37,472 bases of DNA from Chondrinema litorale (GTDB taxonomy: Bacteria > Bacteroidota > Bacteroidia > Cytophagales > Flammeovirgaceae), in the NCBI RefSeq assembly GCF_026250525.1, contig NZ_CP111069.1:1-37472 (forward strand), in the 5' to 3' direction. The notes under the pieces were generated by a model. It saw nothing but the letters and a program-made list of their open reading frames with translations, was not told where the DNA came from and ran no database searches. The position numbers and the translations under genes are program-made. Shown here piece after piece: positions 12,829 to 22,145 of the stretch (its first letter is position 1; each line of letters starts with the position of its first letter).

Positions 12829-14214
12829 GTGAGTAAGCCAGCATTTTTTCAAGATTTATTCCACAAACTATTCTATAATCCCGGTTATAGAGCTGGTAGT
12901 TTTGACGCTGAACTAAGATCAGATTTAAAACATCCGCAGCAATGGCTTGTTGAAGCTATGAGAAACCAAAGCGGTGCGGGTGTAAGTGTTAATTTTAATA
13001 ATGCCACTGCTATTCCAACAGCAAATAGATGTGTTGGTTTGTTAGCTAGTATTCCAGCTAAATTACCTGTAAGGCTTTGCTCAAAAACAGATAATGGTAA
13101 AGAAGTAAAAGAGGGTGATTTAAGAGACAAAATGTTGCATTACTCACCTAATGATTTTTTAACTCCTTCTACTTGTTTAGAAATACTTGAAACTACCAGA
13201 GTTTTAAGAGGGAATGCACTTGCTGGAATTATACGCAATAGTTCTGGCGTAGCTTATAGCTTAGAGGTTTTACCACGTGAGCACACCGAAATAAAAGTAA
13301 GTAAAGGCAAAGTTTTCTACCATCAAAAGCAAAATTTCTTAGGTGAAAAAGTAGACAAAGTTTGGAAGCATGAAGATGTTATAAATGTGACCAATTTTAG
13401 CTCTAATGGTATTGTAGGGCTTAGCAATATAGCACATCATAGGGCTACTTTAGGGCTGTCAATCGCTCAACAAACTAGTGCAGAGAAGTTTTTTAAAAAT
13501 GGTGCGGTAACTGAAGGTTATTTAACATCACCTACTGGCTATCATTTTAAAGATGATGAACAGCTTGAGAACTTTAAAAAGGGATGGAAAAAACAAACCA
13601 GTGGCTTAGATAATCACCATAGCACACCTTTATTGCAGTATGGTTTTGAGTACAAGCCTATTACCATGCCGTTTAAAGATGCTCAGTTTTTAGAAAGCAG
13701 GGAGTTTTCAGGCGTAGATATTTGCCGGATTTTTAGCGTACCTCCTACAAAAGCTTTCTTTTTAAAGGATGCGCATTACAACAATGTTTCGCAGCTAAAT
13801 ACAGAATTCTATATTGATACTGTACTACTTACTCTTACCAAATACGAGCACGAATTCAATAAAAAGTTTCTTTTTGATAGCGAGCAGGGTAAAAGCTTCT
13901 TCAAGTTCAATGTAAAAGCTCTTTTGCGTGGTGATGTAGCTGCTCAATCAGATTACTATATGAAAATGGTTCAAAACGGCATCTACAACCGAAACGAAAT
14001 AAGAAGCTTGGAAGATGATAACAACATAGATGGAGGTGAGATTTACACGGTGCAAATGCAAATGACAGAGCTAAAAAATACTGCCAATAACACAAGCAGC
14101 AAACAAGCTGAAGAAATTTCTAAAAAGCTAGAAAAAGACTTTATAACTATTGATGTCTTGCAAGAGCTAATCAATCTTAATAAAAATAAGCAGTTAAACG
14201 GCCATAAACATTAA
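12829..14214 (+). CDS. Portal protein, HK97 family
   Basis: The 461-residue protein starts with GTG at 12829. It matches HK97-type portals: NNATAIPTANRCVGLLASIPAKLPVRL near residues 55-85, the PNDFLTPSTCLEILETTRVLRGNALAGI block, a stretch ending VINVTNFSSNGIVGLSNI, SAEKFFKNGAVTEGYL, and FSGVDICRIFSVPPTKAFFL. The portal is the dodecameric vertex through which DNA enters and leaves the capsid and on which TerL docks. The length is normal for the family. The C-terminal tail (about 400-461) is charged and less conserved. Confidence 0.95.
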   Translation: MSKPAFFQDLFHKLFYNPGYRAGSFDAELRSDLKHPQQWLVEAMRNQSGAGVSVNFNNATAIPTANRCVGLLASIPAKLPVRLCSKTDNGKEVKEGDLRDKMLHYSPNDFLTPSTCLEILETTRVLRGNALAGIIRNSSGVAYSLEVLPREHTEIKVSKGKVFYHQKQNFLGEKVDKVWKHEDVINVTNFSSNGIVGLSNIAHHRATLGLSIAQQTSAEKFFKNGAVTEGYLTSPTGYHFKDDEQLENFKKGWKKQTSGLDNHHSTPLLQYGFEYKPITMPFKDAQFLESREFSGVDICRIFSVPPTKAFFLKDAHYNNVSQLNTEFYIDTVLLTLTKYEHEFNKKFLFDSEQGKSFFKFNVKALLRGDVAAQSDYYMKMVQNGIYNRNEIRSLEDDNNIDGGEIYTVQMQMTELKNTANNTSSKQAEEISKKLEKDFITIDVLQELINLNKNKQLNGHKH

Positions 14215-14218
14215 TGCT

Positions 14219-14926
14219 ATGGATGAAGAATTTATACAGGGTGTATTAAGAGCAGTTGAAAGTGAAGAGGGTAAAAAGCAGTTTGTAATCTCTACTGCTA
14301 CCAGAGATAGACACCGTACAGTGTTAAACATGGATAATTGGGGTTTAAAAAACTACAATAACAACCCAATTGTAGGCTACCAGCATGATGTTTACGGCAA
14401 TGATTTATGCAAAAGTGCTGATCCTGACTATGTAATTGGTCATAGTAAAGTTTGGGTAGAAAACAAAGAACTGATTGCAGAACCAACTTTTGAAACTGCA
14501 GACATAAACCCATTGGCCGATAAGATCAGAAAAAAGGTAGAATTCGGCACATTAAGAACTACTTCAGTAGGATTTTTACCAATAGGAAAGGGGAGATATG
14601 GAGAAGGAGAAGAAGCGGAAGGCAAAAGCAGAGAAACTTACTATTACGAAGGCCAAGAGCTTTTAGAATGGAGCATTGTAAATATTCCAAGTAATCCAGA
14701 TGCAGTAGGGAGAAGTATAAGAGAGCAAAGAGCTAAGGTATTAGTCAATGTAAAAAGGTATTTAGGCAAAAGTTACTCAGATATTGAAAACATGAGAGTA
14801 GCTGAAGTTTTAGACCTTATTGAAAATAGATTTTCAACCAACAAGCAAGAAGAAATTAAAGAAACATTTAAAGGCACTCCAAAAAGTAAGATGGTGCTCG
14901 AAATGCAATTGTTTGATATTAAATAA
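14219..14926 (+). CDS. Prohead maturation protease, HK97 gp4-like
   Basis: The 235-residue protein has the assemblin-fold triad at the expected places: VGYQHD with His56, TLRTTSVGF with Ser116, and LLEWSIVNIPSNPDA with Glu150. These correspond to HK97 gp4 His65, Ser114 and Glu148. It cleaves the scaffold (delta) domain from capsid subunits inside the prohead and then itself. It lies between portal and capsid as in HK97. A gene-internal 60-codon frame in another phase is a shadow. Confidence 0.92.
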   Translation: MDEEFIQGVLRAVESEEGKKQFVISTATRDRHRTVLNMDNWGLKNYNNNPIVGYQHDVYGNDLCKSADPDYVIGHSKVWVENKELIAEPTFETADINPLADKIRKKVEFGTLRTTSVGFLPIGKGRYGEGEEAEGKSRETYYYEGQELLEWSIVNIPSNPDAVGRSIREQRAKVLVNVKRYLGKSYSDIENMRVAEVLDLIENRFSTNKQEEIKETFKGTPKSKMVLEMQLFDIK

Positions 14927-14937
14927 ACCAGCCAGCT

Positions 14938-16227
14938 ATGAAATTAAAAGAATTACTGAGGAAATTAGGACTTCTTCAGGCAAAAGCAAAGTCAATATTT
15001 GACGGAATGGAAGGCGAAACTCTTACAGAAGCAGAGCAAAAAGAGTGGGATTCTACCATGAAGGAAATTGAAGGACTTCAAAATACCATTAAAGCTTTAA
15101 AGAAAAATGAGGAGCTAGAAGCGGAAGCGGCAAGGTTTGCTCCTGCAATGGATTCTCCTTCAGCTTCTGAAATAGAAGAAAAAAAGAAAATCATCAAAAG
15201 ATATTCTTTTTCAGATATCATTAAGAGTGGTGGCAATGTAAGTGAAGGTCTAGCTAAAGAAATGCACGAAGAAGCAAGGAAAGAAGCTAGAGCTAGTGGT
15301 ATTATATTAGAGGGCGTTGGCGTTCCAGGATTCTTTATGAAAATAGGTAATCAAAGAGACCTAACAGTAGGCACAGAGGGAACCGATGTAGTACAAACTG
15401 ATGTAATGCCTTCAATTATTCCAGCATTGGAGCCTAAATTGGTAGGTGAAACTTTAGGTGTGAATATCATGACTGGTTTGCAAGGTGATATTAAATATCC
15501 TAGAGATTCAAGTGTAATTGAAGGTACTTGGGAAGGTGAAACAGACGAAAACGCAGAGGAAACACCGACATTGAACAATGTAAGCTTAACTCCTAATAGA
15601 TTAGGCTTAACAGTAGATGTTGCAAAACAAATGCTTTTCCAAAGCAAGCCAAACTCAGAAGCTTTTGTAAGAAGAAAGCTAGAAAGAGCTATTAAAATCA
15701 GTGTTGATAAAACAATGATTCAAGGTAATGGCGGGGCAATTACTGGTATTATTGGTACTGCTGGAATTGGCTCTGTAGTTGGTGGGACTGATGGAGCCGT
15801 GCCAACACACGCAAACATTGTAGCTTTAGAAACTGCTGTAGCTGTAGACAATGCTTTAATGGGTAATTTGCATTACTTAACTACTCCACAAATTAGAGGC
15901 TTACTAAAAACTACTAAAATAGATGCCGGTTCAGGTTTATTTATTTGGCCTAACAGTGGAAGTGAGTTGAACTCTTACAATGCATTAGCATCTACTCAAG
16001 TTCCAAGTACATTAACTAAAGGTAGTAGCTCGGGTATTTGTCACGCTATTATTTTTGGTGATTTCTCAAAAGTTATTATTGCAAACTGGGCAGGCATAGA
16101 CTTGATTATTAATCCTTTCACCAAGTCTAAAAATGCTCTTGTTGAATTCACGGTAAACTCTTGGTGGGATATTGACATGGAGCATCCAGAGTCAATGGCT
16201 GCGATGTTAGATGCTTTATTGAGCTAA
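14938..16227 (+). CDS. Major capsid protein, HK97 fold
   Basis: The 429-residue protein has the layout of HK97 gp5. A coiled-coil N-terminal scaffold domain (about 1-95, MKLKELLRKLGLL...EAEAARFAP) is followed by the capsid domain with the E-loop/N-arm region and TDVMPSIIPALEPKLVGETLGVNIMTGLQGDIKYPRD. Further typical blocks are GTWEGETDENAEETPTLNNVSLTPNRLGLTVDVAKQML and the FGDFSKVIIANWAGIDLIINPFTKSKN ending. The scaffold would be removed by the adjacent protease. Whether subunits cross-link as in HK97 cannot be judged. Confidence 0.95.
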   Translation: MKLKELLRKLGLLQAKAKSIFDGMEGETLTEAEQKEWDSTMKEIEGLQNTIKALKKNEELEAEAARFAPAMDSPSASEIEEKKKIIKRYSFSDIIKSGGNVSEGLAKEMHEEARKEARASGIILEGVGVPGFFMKIGNQRDLTVGTEGTDVVQTDVMPSIIPALEPKLVGETLGVNIMTGLQGDIKYPRDSSVIEGTWEGETDENAEETPTLNNVSLTPNRLGLTVDVAKQMLFQSKPNSEAFVRRKLERAIKISVDKTMIQGNGGAITGIIGTAGIGSVVGGTDGAVPTHANIVALETAVAVDNALMGNLHYLTTPQIRGLLKTTKIDAGSGLFIWPNSGSELNSYNALASTQVPSTLTKGSSSGICHAIIFGDFSKVIIANWAGIDLIINPFTKSKNALVEFTVNSWWDIDMEHPESMAAMLDALLS

Positions 16228-16240
16228 TCTTTAGTAAGCT

Positions 16241-16426
16241 ATGATAATTAAGATAAAAAAACGGCCTTTTGGCCTTGCTTGCTTTGTAGGTGATGAAATA
16301 GAAGTTACAAAAAAAGAAGGCGAAGAGGCTATTAGCAAAGGATACGCTGAAGAAGTAAAGGAATCTACTGTAAAAGTAGAAAAACCAGAGAAAAAAGTCG
16401 GGAAAACAAAGGCTGAAACAAGGTAA
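16241..16426 (+). CDS. Small basic head-region protein, 61 aa
   Basis: A short Lys/Glu-rich protein (KRPFGLACFVGDEIEVTKKEGEEAISKGYAEEVKE...KAETR). The first 40 residues look like a small beta fold of a type often found between capsid and connector genes in phages; the tail is disordered and basic. It has a conserved position but no recognised function. Two opposite-strand frames here are shadows. Confidence 0.65.
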   Translation: MIIKIKKRPFGLACFVGDEIEVTKKEGEEAISKGYAEEVKESTVKVEKPEKKVGKTKAETR

Positions 16427-16431
16427 AACCA

Positions 16432-17007
16432 ATGTACGCAGTAAGACCAAAAAGCATAAAAGTAAAAACAGCGCCAGACCAGCTTTATACAGCAGCTATT
16501 CAAAAAGAATTCAGTAGAATTTCAACTACTACAGAGGACGATTTGATTAACAGCTTTATACAATCTGCTACAAAAAAGGCTGAAAACTTTACTCAGATTG
16601 CTTTTTTAAATACTGTTTTTACTGCTTACTACGATTGTTTTCCATGTGCTTTCGAGTTGCCAAAAGGTAGAGTTTCTGCAATAGCTAGCATCAAGTATTA
16701 CGATACTGATAATCAGCTTCAAACACTTTCTTCTGACTATTACGATTCAGATTTAAACAGCAAGCCAGCGATTATAAGAGAAGCCAAGGGCTATTCATGG
16801 CCTTCTGTTTATGATAGACTAAATGCGGTTGAAGTAGAATATACCGCCGGATTTGGTGTAGATACCGACAGCGTGCCAGTAGATGTTTTAACCGCTGTAA
16901 AACTTTTTGCAGGTACTTTTTACGATAGTGATCGAGTAGACAGAAGGGCAGGTAATAATAACCTGACAGCAGCAGAGCTAATTCTTACACCTTATATACA
17001 GTACTAA
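16432..17007 (+). CDS. Head-tail connector, gp6/phiE125 gp8-like
   Basis: The 191-residue protein has an N-terminal helical bundle (about 15-60, EFSRISTTTEDDLINSFIQSATKKAENFT) and a beta middle with FELPKGRVSAIASIKYYDTDNQLQTL and VEVEYTAGFG. It ends in VPVDVLTAVKLFAGTFYDSD..., the usual pattern of the phiE125 gp8/HK97 gp6 adaptor family. It forms the ring below the portal. Its stop codon overlaps the next start (ATG at 17007). Confidence 0.85.
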   Translation: MYAVRPKSIKVKTAPDQLYTAAIQKEFSRISTTTEDDLINSFIQSATKKAENFTQIAFLNTVFTAYYDCFPCAFELPKGRVSAIASIKYYDTDNQLQTLSSDYYDSDLNSKPAIIREAKGYSWPSVYDRLNAVEVEYTAGFGVDTDSVPVDVLTAVKLFAGTFYDSDRVDRRAGNNNLTAAELILTPYIQY

Positions 17008-17357
17008 TGGTAGATGCAGCAAAGCTTGATAGGCAGATAGTAATTGAGTCTGCCAGTAGTACGCAAGATGATTACGGGCAAAATACACCTCAAACATGGT
17101 CAACATTTGCCACTGTTTGGGCTGGTAAGAATAAGGATATCAGAACAAGAAATAAAGAAACCTTTCAGGCAAACCAACTGGTAGCAGAAAGGCAAGATTA
17201 TTTCGAAATCAGGTACTTATCAGGTATAGACGAAGCTATGCGAATTGTAGATGAAAACAGTAAAATCTATGATATCATAAGCATAGAAGAACTTGGAAGG
17301 CGTGAAGCCATGCGGATTTTTGCTATTAATAAAGATAGAACACAAGAGGGTAACTAA
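17007..17357 (+). CDS. Head closure/head-tail joining protein, SPP1 gp16-like
   Basis: The 116-residue protein starts KLDRQIVIESASSTQDDYGQNTPQTWSTFATVWAGK, the characteristic beta-barrel opening of the head-tail joining family. It continues with FEIRYLSGIDEAMRIVDENSKIYDIISIEELGRREAMRI. It plugs the connector after DNA packaging. It overlaps neighbours by one base at both ends, consistent with a coupled connector operon. Confidence 0.88.
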   Translation: MVDAAKLDRQIVIESASSTQDDYGQNTPQTWSTFATVWAGKNKDIRTRNKETFQANQLVAERQDYFEIRYLSGIDEAMRIVDENSKIYDIISIEELGRREAMRIFAINKDRTQEGN

Positions 17358-17857
17358 TGCCTAAAGACTTTCAAATAAAAGGACTTGAAAATGCTCAAAA
17401 GCTTTTAAAGGGGCTTGATGGCAAGTTTACTAAAAAAGTGATTGAAAATACTTTTAGGAAGTCAGCTCAACCACTTGTAAAAAAAGCAAAAGAGTTAGCG
17501 CCAAAAGGCCCAACAGGGAATTTAAAAAAGAGTATTGGAATCTTTGTTTCTAAAGGCAGTGAGAGAAAGAGAAATTTAAAAGCCGGGTTATGGGTTGGGC
17601 CACGTGTAAAAGGACAAAGCAAAGGTTATCATGCTCATTTGGTAGAATTTGGTACTGAAGATCGAACTCCAAAAAAAGGGAGGTTTTTAGTTTTCGAGTA
17701 TAACGGGGTTTTAGTTTTTGCAAAACGTACTGAAGGCATGAAGCCTAATCCTTTTATGAGGCCAGCTTGGGAGCAAACAAAGGGACAAGTAGAAGCCGGA
17801 GTAATTGACAACATTGAGCAGGTTTTTTTAAGAGAAATAAAAAAGGCTAAAGGATGA
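17357..17857 (+). CDS. HK97 gp10-like tail component
   Basis: The 166-residue protein has the gp10 family layout: KGLENAQKLLKGLDGKFTKKVIENTFRKSAQPLVKKAKELAPKGPTGNLKKSI near the start, a basic beta middle (AGLWVGPRVKGQSKGYHAHLVEFGTEDR), and the closing NPFMRPAWEQTKGQVEAGVIDNIEQVF. Members sit at the head-tail interface or act as minor tail proteins. It overlaps the DUF3168 gene by ATGA. Confidence 0.88.
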   Translation: MPKDFQIKGLENAQKLLKGLDGKFTKKVIENTFRKSAQPLVKKAKELAPKGPTGNLKKSIGIFVSKGSERKRNLKAGLWVGPRVKGQSKGYHAHLVEFGTEDRTPKKGRFLVFEYNGVLVFAKRTEGMKPNPFMRPAWEQTKGQVEAGVIDNIEQVFLREIKKAKG

Positions 17858-18243
17858 TAGACGGTGTAAGAGCGATATTAATAGGAGATGCCACTTTAAC
17901 AGGTTTGGTATCAACTAAAATTTATCCGGTTAGTGCTCCTCAAAAAATCAATCCTCCTTTAATTGTACTCATCCGTAAAGATGCTGATCCAAACAAATGC
18001 AAGACAGAATCTGGCGGAGTAGGCAGGCTTGACGAAATAGATTTTACAGTACTTATTATGTCTTTATCATATGGAGAATGTGAGACTATTTCAGAAAGAA
18101 TAAGATTCTTGCTTGATGGCTTTCAAGGTATATCAAACAGCAAAGATTTAGATATAGAATACGAAACAGAATTCGATTCATATTCAGAACAAGCAAAGCT
18201 ATATGTAAAAAATGCAACATATACAGCTTGGTACAAAACATAA
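17854..18243 (+). CDS. Tail completion/terminator protein, DUF3168 family
   Basis: The 129-residue protein starts IDGVRAILIGDATLTGLVSTKIYPVSAPQKINPPLIVLIRKDADPN and ends with a strand pair (QAKLYVKNATYTAWYKT), the usual DUF3168 pattern. These proteins cap the tail tube at its head-proximal end. It is translationally coupled to the gp10-like gene, and a 30-bp gap precedes the tail tube gene. Confidence 0.85.
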   Translation: MIDGVRAILIGDATLTGLVSTKIYPVSAPQKINPPLIVLIRKDADPNKCKTESGGVGRLDEIDFTVLIMSLSYGECETISERIRFLLDGFQGISNSKDLDIEYETEFDSYSEQAKLYVKNATYTAWYKT

Positions 18244-18273
18244 AGATTCTTTCAACCAACTAAGAAAAAAACC

Positions 18274-18711
18274 ATGTCAAAGGTTAAAGGTAAATTAATT
18301 AAAATTTGGATTGATGACGATCCAGTTTCACAAGGTGGATCAGGAAACAAAACATTATTAGGCTGCCAAACAGATGGTAATGTGAGTTTAGAAACTTCTG
18401 AAATCGAAGCAGTTTGTAAGGATGATGGCAATTATTCTGATGCGCTACCAGATACAAACTCTGCCACTATTGATGTTTCAGCACTTGTAAATTATGAAGC
18501 TGATTTAAACTGGGCTGAAATATGCGCAATTTATGCAGCTCAGACTATTTGTGAGCTTACAGTTAGCACTGATGTAGTAGGAGAGCCAGAGGATGTTTAT
18601 GTGGCATTTTTAACCAGTGCAGCAAAAGGATTTCCAGTGGAAGGCATTTCTCAGATTGATACATCTTGGAAAGTAAAAGGTGCTCCAACCTTTGGAACTG
18701 TATCAGCATAA
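18274..18711 (+). CDS. Major tail tube protein
   Basis: The 145-residue protein resembles TP901-1/Bacteroidota phage tail tube subunits: MSKVKGKLIKIWIDD, then TLLGCQTDGNVSLETSEIEAVCKDDGNYSDALPDTNSATIDVSALVNYEADLNWAEI, and the closing QIDTSWKVKGAPTFGTVSA. It polymerises into the hollow tube of the siphovirus tail. Its position between the tail terminator and the chaperone genes is standard. Confidence 0.88.
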   Translation: MSKVKGKLIKIWIDDDPVSQGGSGNKTLLGCQTDGNVSLETSEIEAVCKDDGNYSDALPDTNSATIDVSALVNYEADLNWAEICAIYAAQTICELTVSTDVVGEPEDVYVAFLTSAAKGFPVEGISQIDTSWKVKGAPTFGTVSA

Positions 18712-18734
18712 TTAACACAATCAATTAAATAGGT

Positions 18735-19106
18735 ATGATAGTAGAATTAACTAGCAAAGGCAAAGTATATGTTTTTCATTTTAGCCTTGTTGCTCTTTCT
18801 AAAATTAAAGCAGATTACAACCTTCAAGATTTAGGGAAAAATTATCTTTCATTTGTGATTGATTATAGCTTTTCTGCATTACTAAGAGCTAGTAAGAAAA
18901 AGAAAAACAAACACTTACCAAGCGATTTCACTAAAGATGATTTTGAGGACTGGTTCGAAGAAGAAGAAGGAAACGAGGAAGCCGACAATGTTAAAGCCTT
19001 AACTGATGCTGTAAACAAAAGCTTACAGGATTTGGGAAAGAAGATGGCTCCGAAACAGAAAGAAGATCAGGAGCCGGAACCGGAGCCAGCCACAAAAACA
19101 GATTAA
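18735..19106 (+). CDS. Tail assembly chaperone gpG
   Basis: The 123-residue protein (MIVELTSKGKVYVFHFSLVALSKIKADYNLQDLGKNYLS...) lies between tail tube and tape measure, the place of lambda gpG. Its C-terminus is charged, with EEEEGNEEADN and a Glu/Pro-rich tail. Codon 102 lies in the slippery site GGGAAAG at 19034-19040, so a fraction of ribosomes should shift to make the longer gpGT form. gpG and gpGT bind the tape measure and help tube assembly but are absent from the mature tail. Confidence 0.85.
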   Translation: MIVELTSKGKVYVFHFSLVALSKIKADYNLQDLGKNYLSFVIDYSFSALLRASKKKKNKHLPSDFTKDDFEDWFEEEEGNEEADNVKALTDAVNKSLQDLGKKMAPKQKEDQEPEPEPATKTD

Positions 19107-19429
19107 AAACTATTAGAGATTGGTTAGAGCAGTTAGAAATAACTGCTTTATCAGTATTAGGCTTAAAGCCTAAAGAATTCTGGAATCTTGATTATAGGGA
19201 GTTTTCTTTATTACTAAAAAACTATAATCATGTGCAAGATCAGGAATGGAGACGTACTGCTTGGGTAGTTTCAGTACTTATCAATAATCATAAGAATTGG
19301 AAAAAGCCAAATGTAACGATAGATACATTGCTAGGTAAAGACTCAGAATCAGATTATACCGACTGGGTAAGAAAGCAAATGTTAAAAGGTGATGACTGGA
19401 AGAAAAAGAATTATCAGCCGGAAGATTAA
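18735..19429 (+). CDS. Tail assembly chaperone gpGT, -1 frameshift product
   Basis: Frame -1 relative to gpG is open from 18995 to the stop codon at 19427-19429. It has no start before the coding-like part. A slip at 19034-19040 fuses the first 102 residues of gpG to 129 residues beginning EDGSETERR and continuing LEQLEITALSVLGLKPKEFWNLDYREFSLLLKNY...VSVLINNH, ending KNYQPED. The fusion would be 231 residues. The T part has the FWxLxxREFxxLL pattern of Gram-negative siphophage tail chaperones. An in-frame ATG at 19232 would remove the first half of the T domain and is probably not used. Confidence 0.85.
19034..19040 (+). other. Programmed -1 ribosomal frameshift site GGGAAAG
   Basis: In the gpG frame the site reads G GGA AAG (preceded by TT). 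This is the same X-XXY-YYZ heptamer used by lambda G-T. Slippage gives GGG AAA and continues with GAA GAT in the T frame. Confidence 0.88.
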
Positions 19430-19439
19430 AACCTAAATA

Positions 19440-22145
19440 ATGCCAGCGCAAGGACTCATTAATATGTCCGTCCTGTTAGGGATGGATATTACGCAGTTTG
19501 AAAGAAATATCCAGCGGTCTACAAGACAGTTAAAGCAATTTGGCGGACTGTTTAAAGAAGTTGGCTCAACACTTACTGTGGGTGTAACTGCGCCACTTGC
19601 GGCTTTAGGTTATACTTCAGTAAAAGCTGGCGGAGACTTCCAAGAGGCAATGAACAAGGTTAGGGCTGATAGTCAAGCAACCGCTGAAGAAATATCTAAA
19701 CTTACCAGTGAAGCCCGCGAGCTAGGAAGGCAAACCAGCTTTTCAGCAACAGAAGCCGCTGAAGGAATAGACGTACTTGCAAAAAATGGATTAAGTGTAT
19801 CTGATATTTTAAATGGAGCTGCTGGAGCTTCACTTAATTTAGCAGAGGCAACAGGAGGAGAGCTTGCAGGCGCTGCAGATATCGCCACCGATGTAATGCA
19901 AAACTTTGGTAAAAAAGCTGAAGACCTATCTAAAATTGTAGATGGCATTACAGGCGTAACAGTTAAAAGTAAGTTTGGTATAGATGATTACAGACTAGCT
20001 TTGGCGCAAGCCGGAGGAGTAGCCGGAAAGCTAGGAGTAGAAATTGAAGACTTCAACACCGCAATAGCTGCCACAGCTTCCAGTTTTGCAAGTGGTTCAG
20101 ATGCAGGAACTAGCTTTAAAACATTCCTTACTAGGCTTGTTCCAAGTTCTAAGCAAGCAGCCGACCTAATGAAAACATTAGGTTTAGAATTCTTTGATTC
20201 AGCCGGAAACATGAAAAACTTAGCTGAAATTTCCCAAGAATTAAAAGAGGGTTTTTCAGGCTTAAGTGATGAGCAAAGAAACAATGCAGCCTCTACCATA
20301 TTTGGGAATGATGCATTAAGAACAGCTCTAAGTTTAGCAGATCAAGGCGCTGAAGGTTTTAATAAATTAGCTGAAAACATAGGCAAAGTTTCAGCTAGTA
20401 AACAGGCTGGAATTAGACTAGAAGGTTTTAACGGAGCTATAAAACAGTTTCAATCTGTCTTAGAGTCTGTACAAATTACTATTGCTAATAGTGGTATATT
20501 AGATTTTGCTGAAAAGCTGGTAAGAGGCGCTACTTCAGCACTTAGGGCAATAGACACAATCAATCCAGCGATATTAAAATTTGCTACAATAGCTGCAGGT
20601 ATAGCCGCTGCAATTGGTCCCGCAATTTTAGCACTTGGTTTTTTATCTGCAAATGTACTACCTGCTTTATTTACTGGTTTTGCTGTGCTTACCGGGCCAA
20701 TAGGCTTAACAGTTGCCGCGATTGTTGCCGCTGCAGGTTTAATTATAGCAAACTGGGATAGTGTAGTATCTTATTTTACTAAAGGAGGAGGCGCACTTAC
20801 TTTTAAAGCTCTTAAAGATGTTGCTTTATCTGCTTTTGAAGAAATTAAAAAAGCTATTGGTGGATTGGTTAGTAATATACAAAGTATTTGGTCTGCAATA
20901 GGGCCATATATAATTAACATTACCCAAAATACATTTGGTGCTGTAGTAGATGTAATTTCAACAGCTTTCAGAACTGTATTAAGAGTATTTAAGATAGTTG
21001 CACAAGTTATTAATGGTGATTTCTTAGGCGCTTTTAATACACTTAAAACAGGGATAGCCGACATAGTAGGGGCTGTAATTCGGGTGTTTGCTAAAATGGC
21101 TGATAGCATTCTTTTGATACTTGGAGATTTATTAAAAAATATTCCGGGTATAGGTGATGCTTTAAAAGATGGTTTAGAAGTAGCAAGGGGAGCTATAAAC
21201 AAGTTTGCAGACTCTTTACATTTCACATCTAGCGCCAGCAATGAAGCTGCCAGCGGCATTAAAAAAGATACTGAAACAATCAAAAATTCAGTAGAAAATA
21301 CTTCTCCTTCAATTGATGGATTAAATACTTCACTGGATAATGTAAAAGGTAATTCAAATGCTTTCGATGGTGTTTCAGAAGGATTACAAAAGCTTAAAAA
21401 TATTAGTGAAAATTTTTCACTTGCTCAGATTGACCAGCAAATTGCAGACCTTACAAACAGTGCAAGAGAAAGCCTTTCAAAGCTTACAGGATCAGCGCTA
21501 TTTAGTAAAAAAACAAACGATGGCATTTCAAGAACTACTGATAATGGAGATATTCTTTTAAGTAGTGATCCGACAAAAGGAGAGGAAGAAAAGGCCGATA
21601 CCTTCACAGAGTTTGAAGGATTAAAAGATAAAATCGAAGAAATTAAAAACGCTACCAAGGAAGCGGAACAGCCTATTAAAGATATGGAGTCTGCTTTTGC
21701 TAGTGGTTTTAATTCAGCAGCAGACAGCGCAAAGTCATTTGCAGAAACCTTAAAAGACTCTATAAGGGGAGTTATTAAAGGATTGATTGCAAAAGGTATT
21801 GCAGGAGTAATTAGTAATACTTTAGCAAGCGCAGGTCTAGCGGGACCATTTGCGGTAGGCATTGCCGGAGCAGCCGGAGCAGCAGCCGGAGCACTTTTTA
21901 ATAGTGCTATTCCAAAGTTTGCTAAAGGTGGTTTGGTATTCGGTGAAACATTAGGAGTACTGGGAGAGGGTAAAAATATATCACCTTCTAATCCTGAAGT
22001 TGTTTCTCCACTTTCAGATCTTAAAAAATTCTTAGGTAATGGCACAGGTGGACAAGATGTAAATGTAAAAGGAAAATTTACTATTGAAAGAGATGTATTA
22101 ATCGCTTTCCTTGAAAGGGGATATGCAGAACAATCAACATTTTAA
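19440..22145 (+). CDS. Tape measure protein, TP901 family
   Basis: The 901-residue protein is the longest but one in the window. The N-terminus (SVLLGMDITQFERNIQRSTRQLKQFGGLFKEVG) leads into a PhageMin_Tail/TP901 core with AGGDFQEAMNKVRADSQATAEEISKLTSEARELGRQTSFSATEAAEGIDVLAKNG (about 65-120). Hydrophobic segments near 375-440 are typical of membrane-penetrating tape measures. Further hydrophobic and Ala/Gly-rich helices lie near 780-830, and an FxKGGLV-type motif near the C-terminus (KFAKGGLVFGETLGVLGEG) is common in these proteins. It sets tail length. Many opposite-strand frames within it are shadows. Confidence 0.93.
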   Translation: MPAQGLINMSVLLGMDITQFERNIQRSTRQLKQFGGLFKEVGSTLTVGVTAPLAALGYTSVKAGGDFQEAMNKVRADSQATAEEISKLTSEARELGRQTSFSATEAAEGIDVLAKNGLSVSDILNGAAGASLNLAEATGGELAGAADIATDVMQNFGKKAEDLSKIVDGITGVTVKSKFGIDDYRLALAQAGGVAGKLGVEIEDFNTAIAATASSFASGSDAGTSFKTFLTRLVPSSKQAADLMKTLGLEFFDSAGNMKNLAEISQELKEGFSGLSDEQRNNAASTIFGNDALRTALSLADQGAEGFNKLAENIGKVSASKQAGIRLEGFNGAIKQFQSVLESVQITIANSGILDFAEKLVRGATSALRAIDTINPAILKFATIAAGIAAAIGPAILALGFLSANVLPALFTGFAVLTGPIGLTVAAIVAAAGLIIANWDSVVSYFTKGGGALTFKALKDVALSAFEEIKKAIGGLVSNIQSIWSAIGPYIINITQNTFGAVVDVISTAFRTVLRVFKIVAQVINGDFLGAFNTLKTGIADIVGAVIRVFAKMADSILLILGDLLKNIPGIGDALKDGLEVARGAINKFADSLHFTSSASNEAASGIKKDTETIKNSVENTSPSIDGLNTSLDNVKGNSNAFDGVSEGLQKLKNISENFSLAQIDQQIADLTNSARESLSKLTGSALFSKKTNDGISRTTDNGDILLSSDPTKGEEEKADTFTEFEGLKDKIEEIKNATKEAEQPIKDMESAFASGFNSAADSAKSFAETLKDSIRGVIKGLIAKGIAGVISNTLASAGLAGPFAVGIAGAAGAAAGALFNSAIPKFAKGGLVFGETLGVLGEGKNISPSNPEVVSPLSDLKKFLGNGTGGQDVNVKGKFTIERDVLIAFLERGYAEQSTF

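Noticed and set aside
19673..22045. Several long minus-strand frames within the tape measure gene
   Set aside because: Low-complexity Ala/Ser/Pro composition typical of antisense frames; the + strand tape measure is certain.
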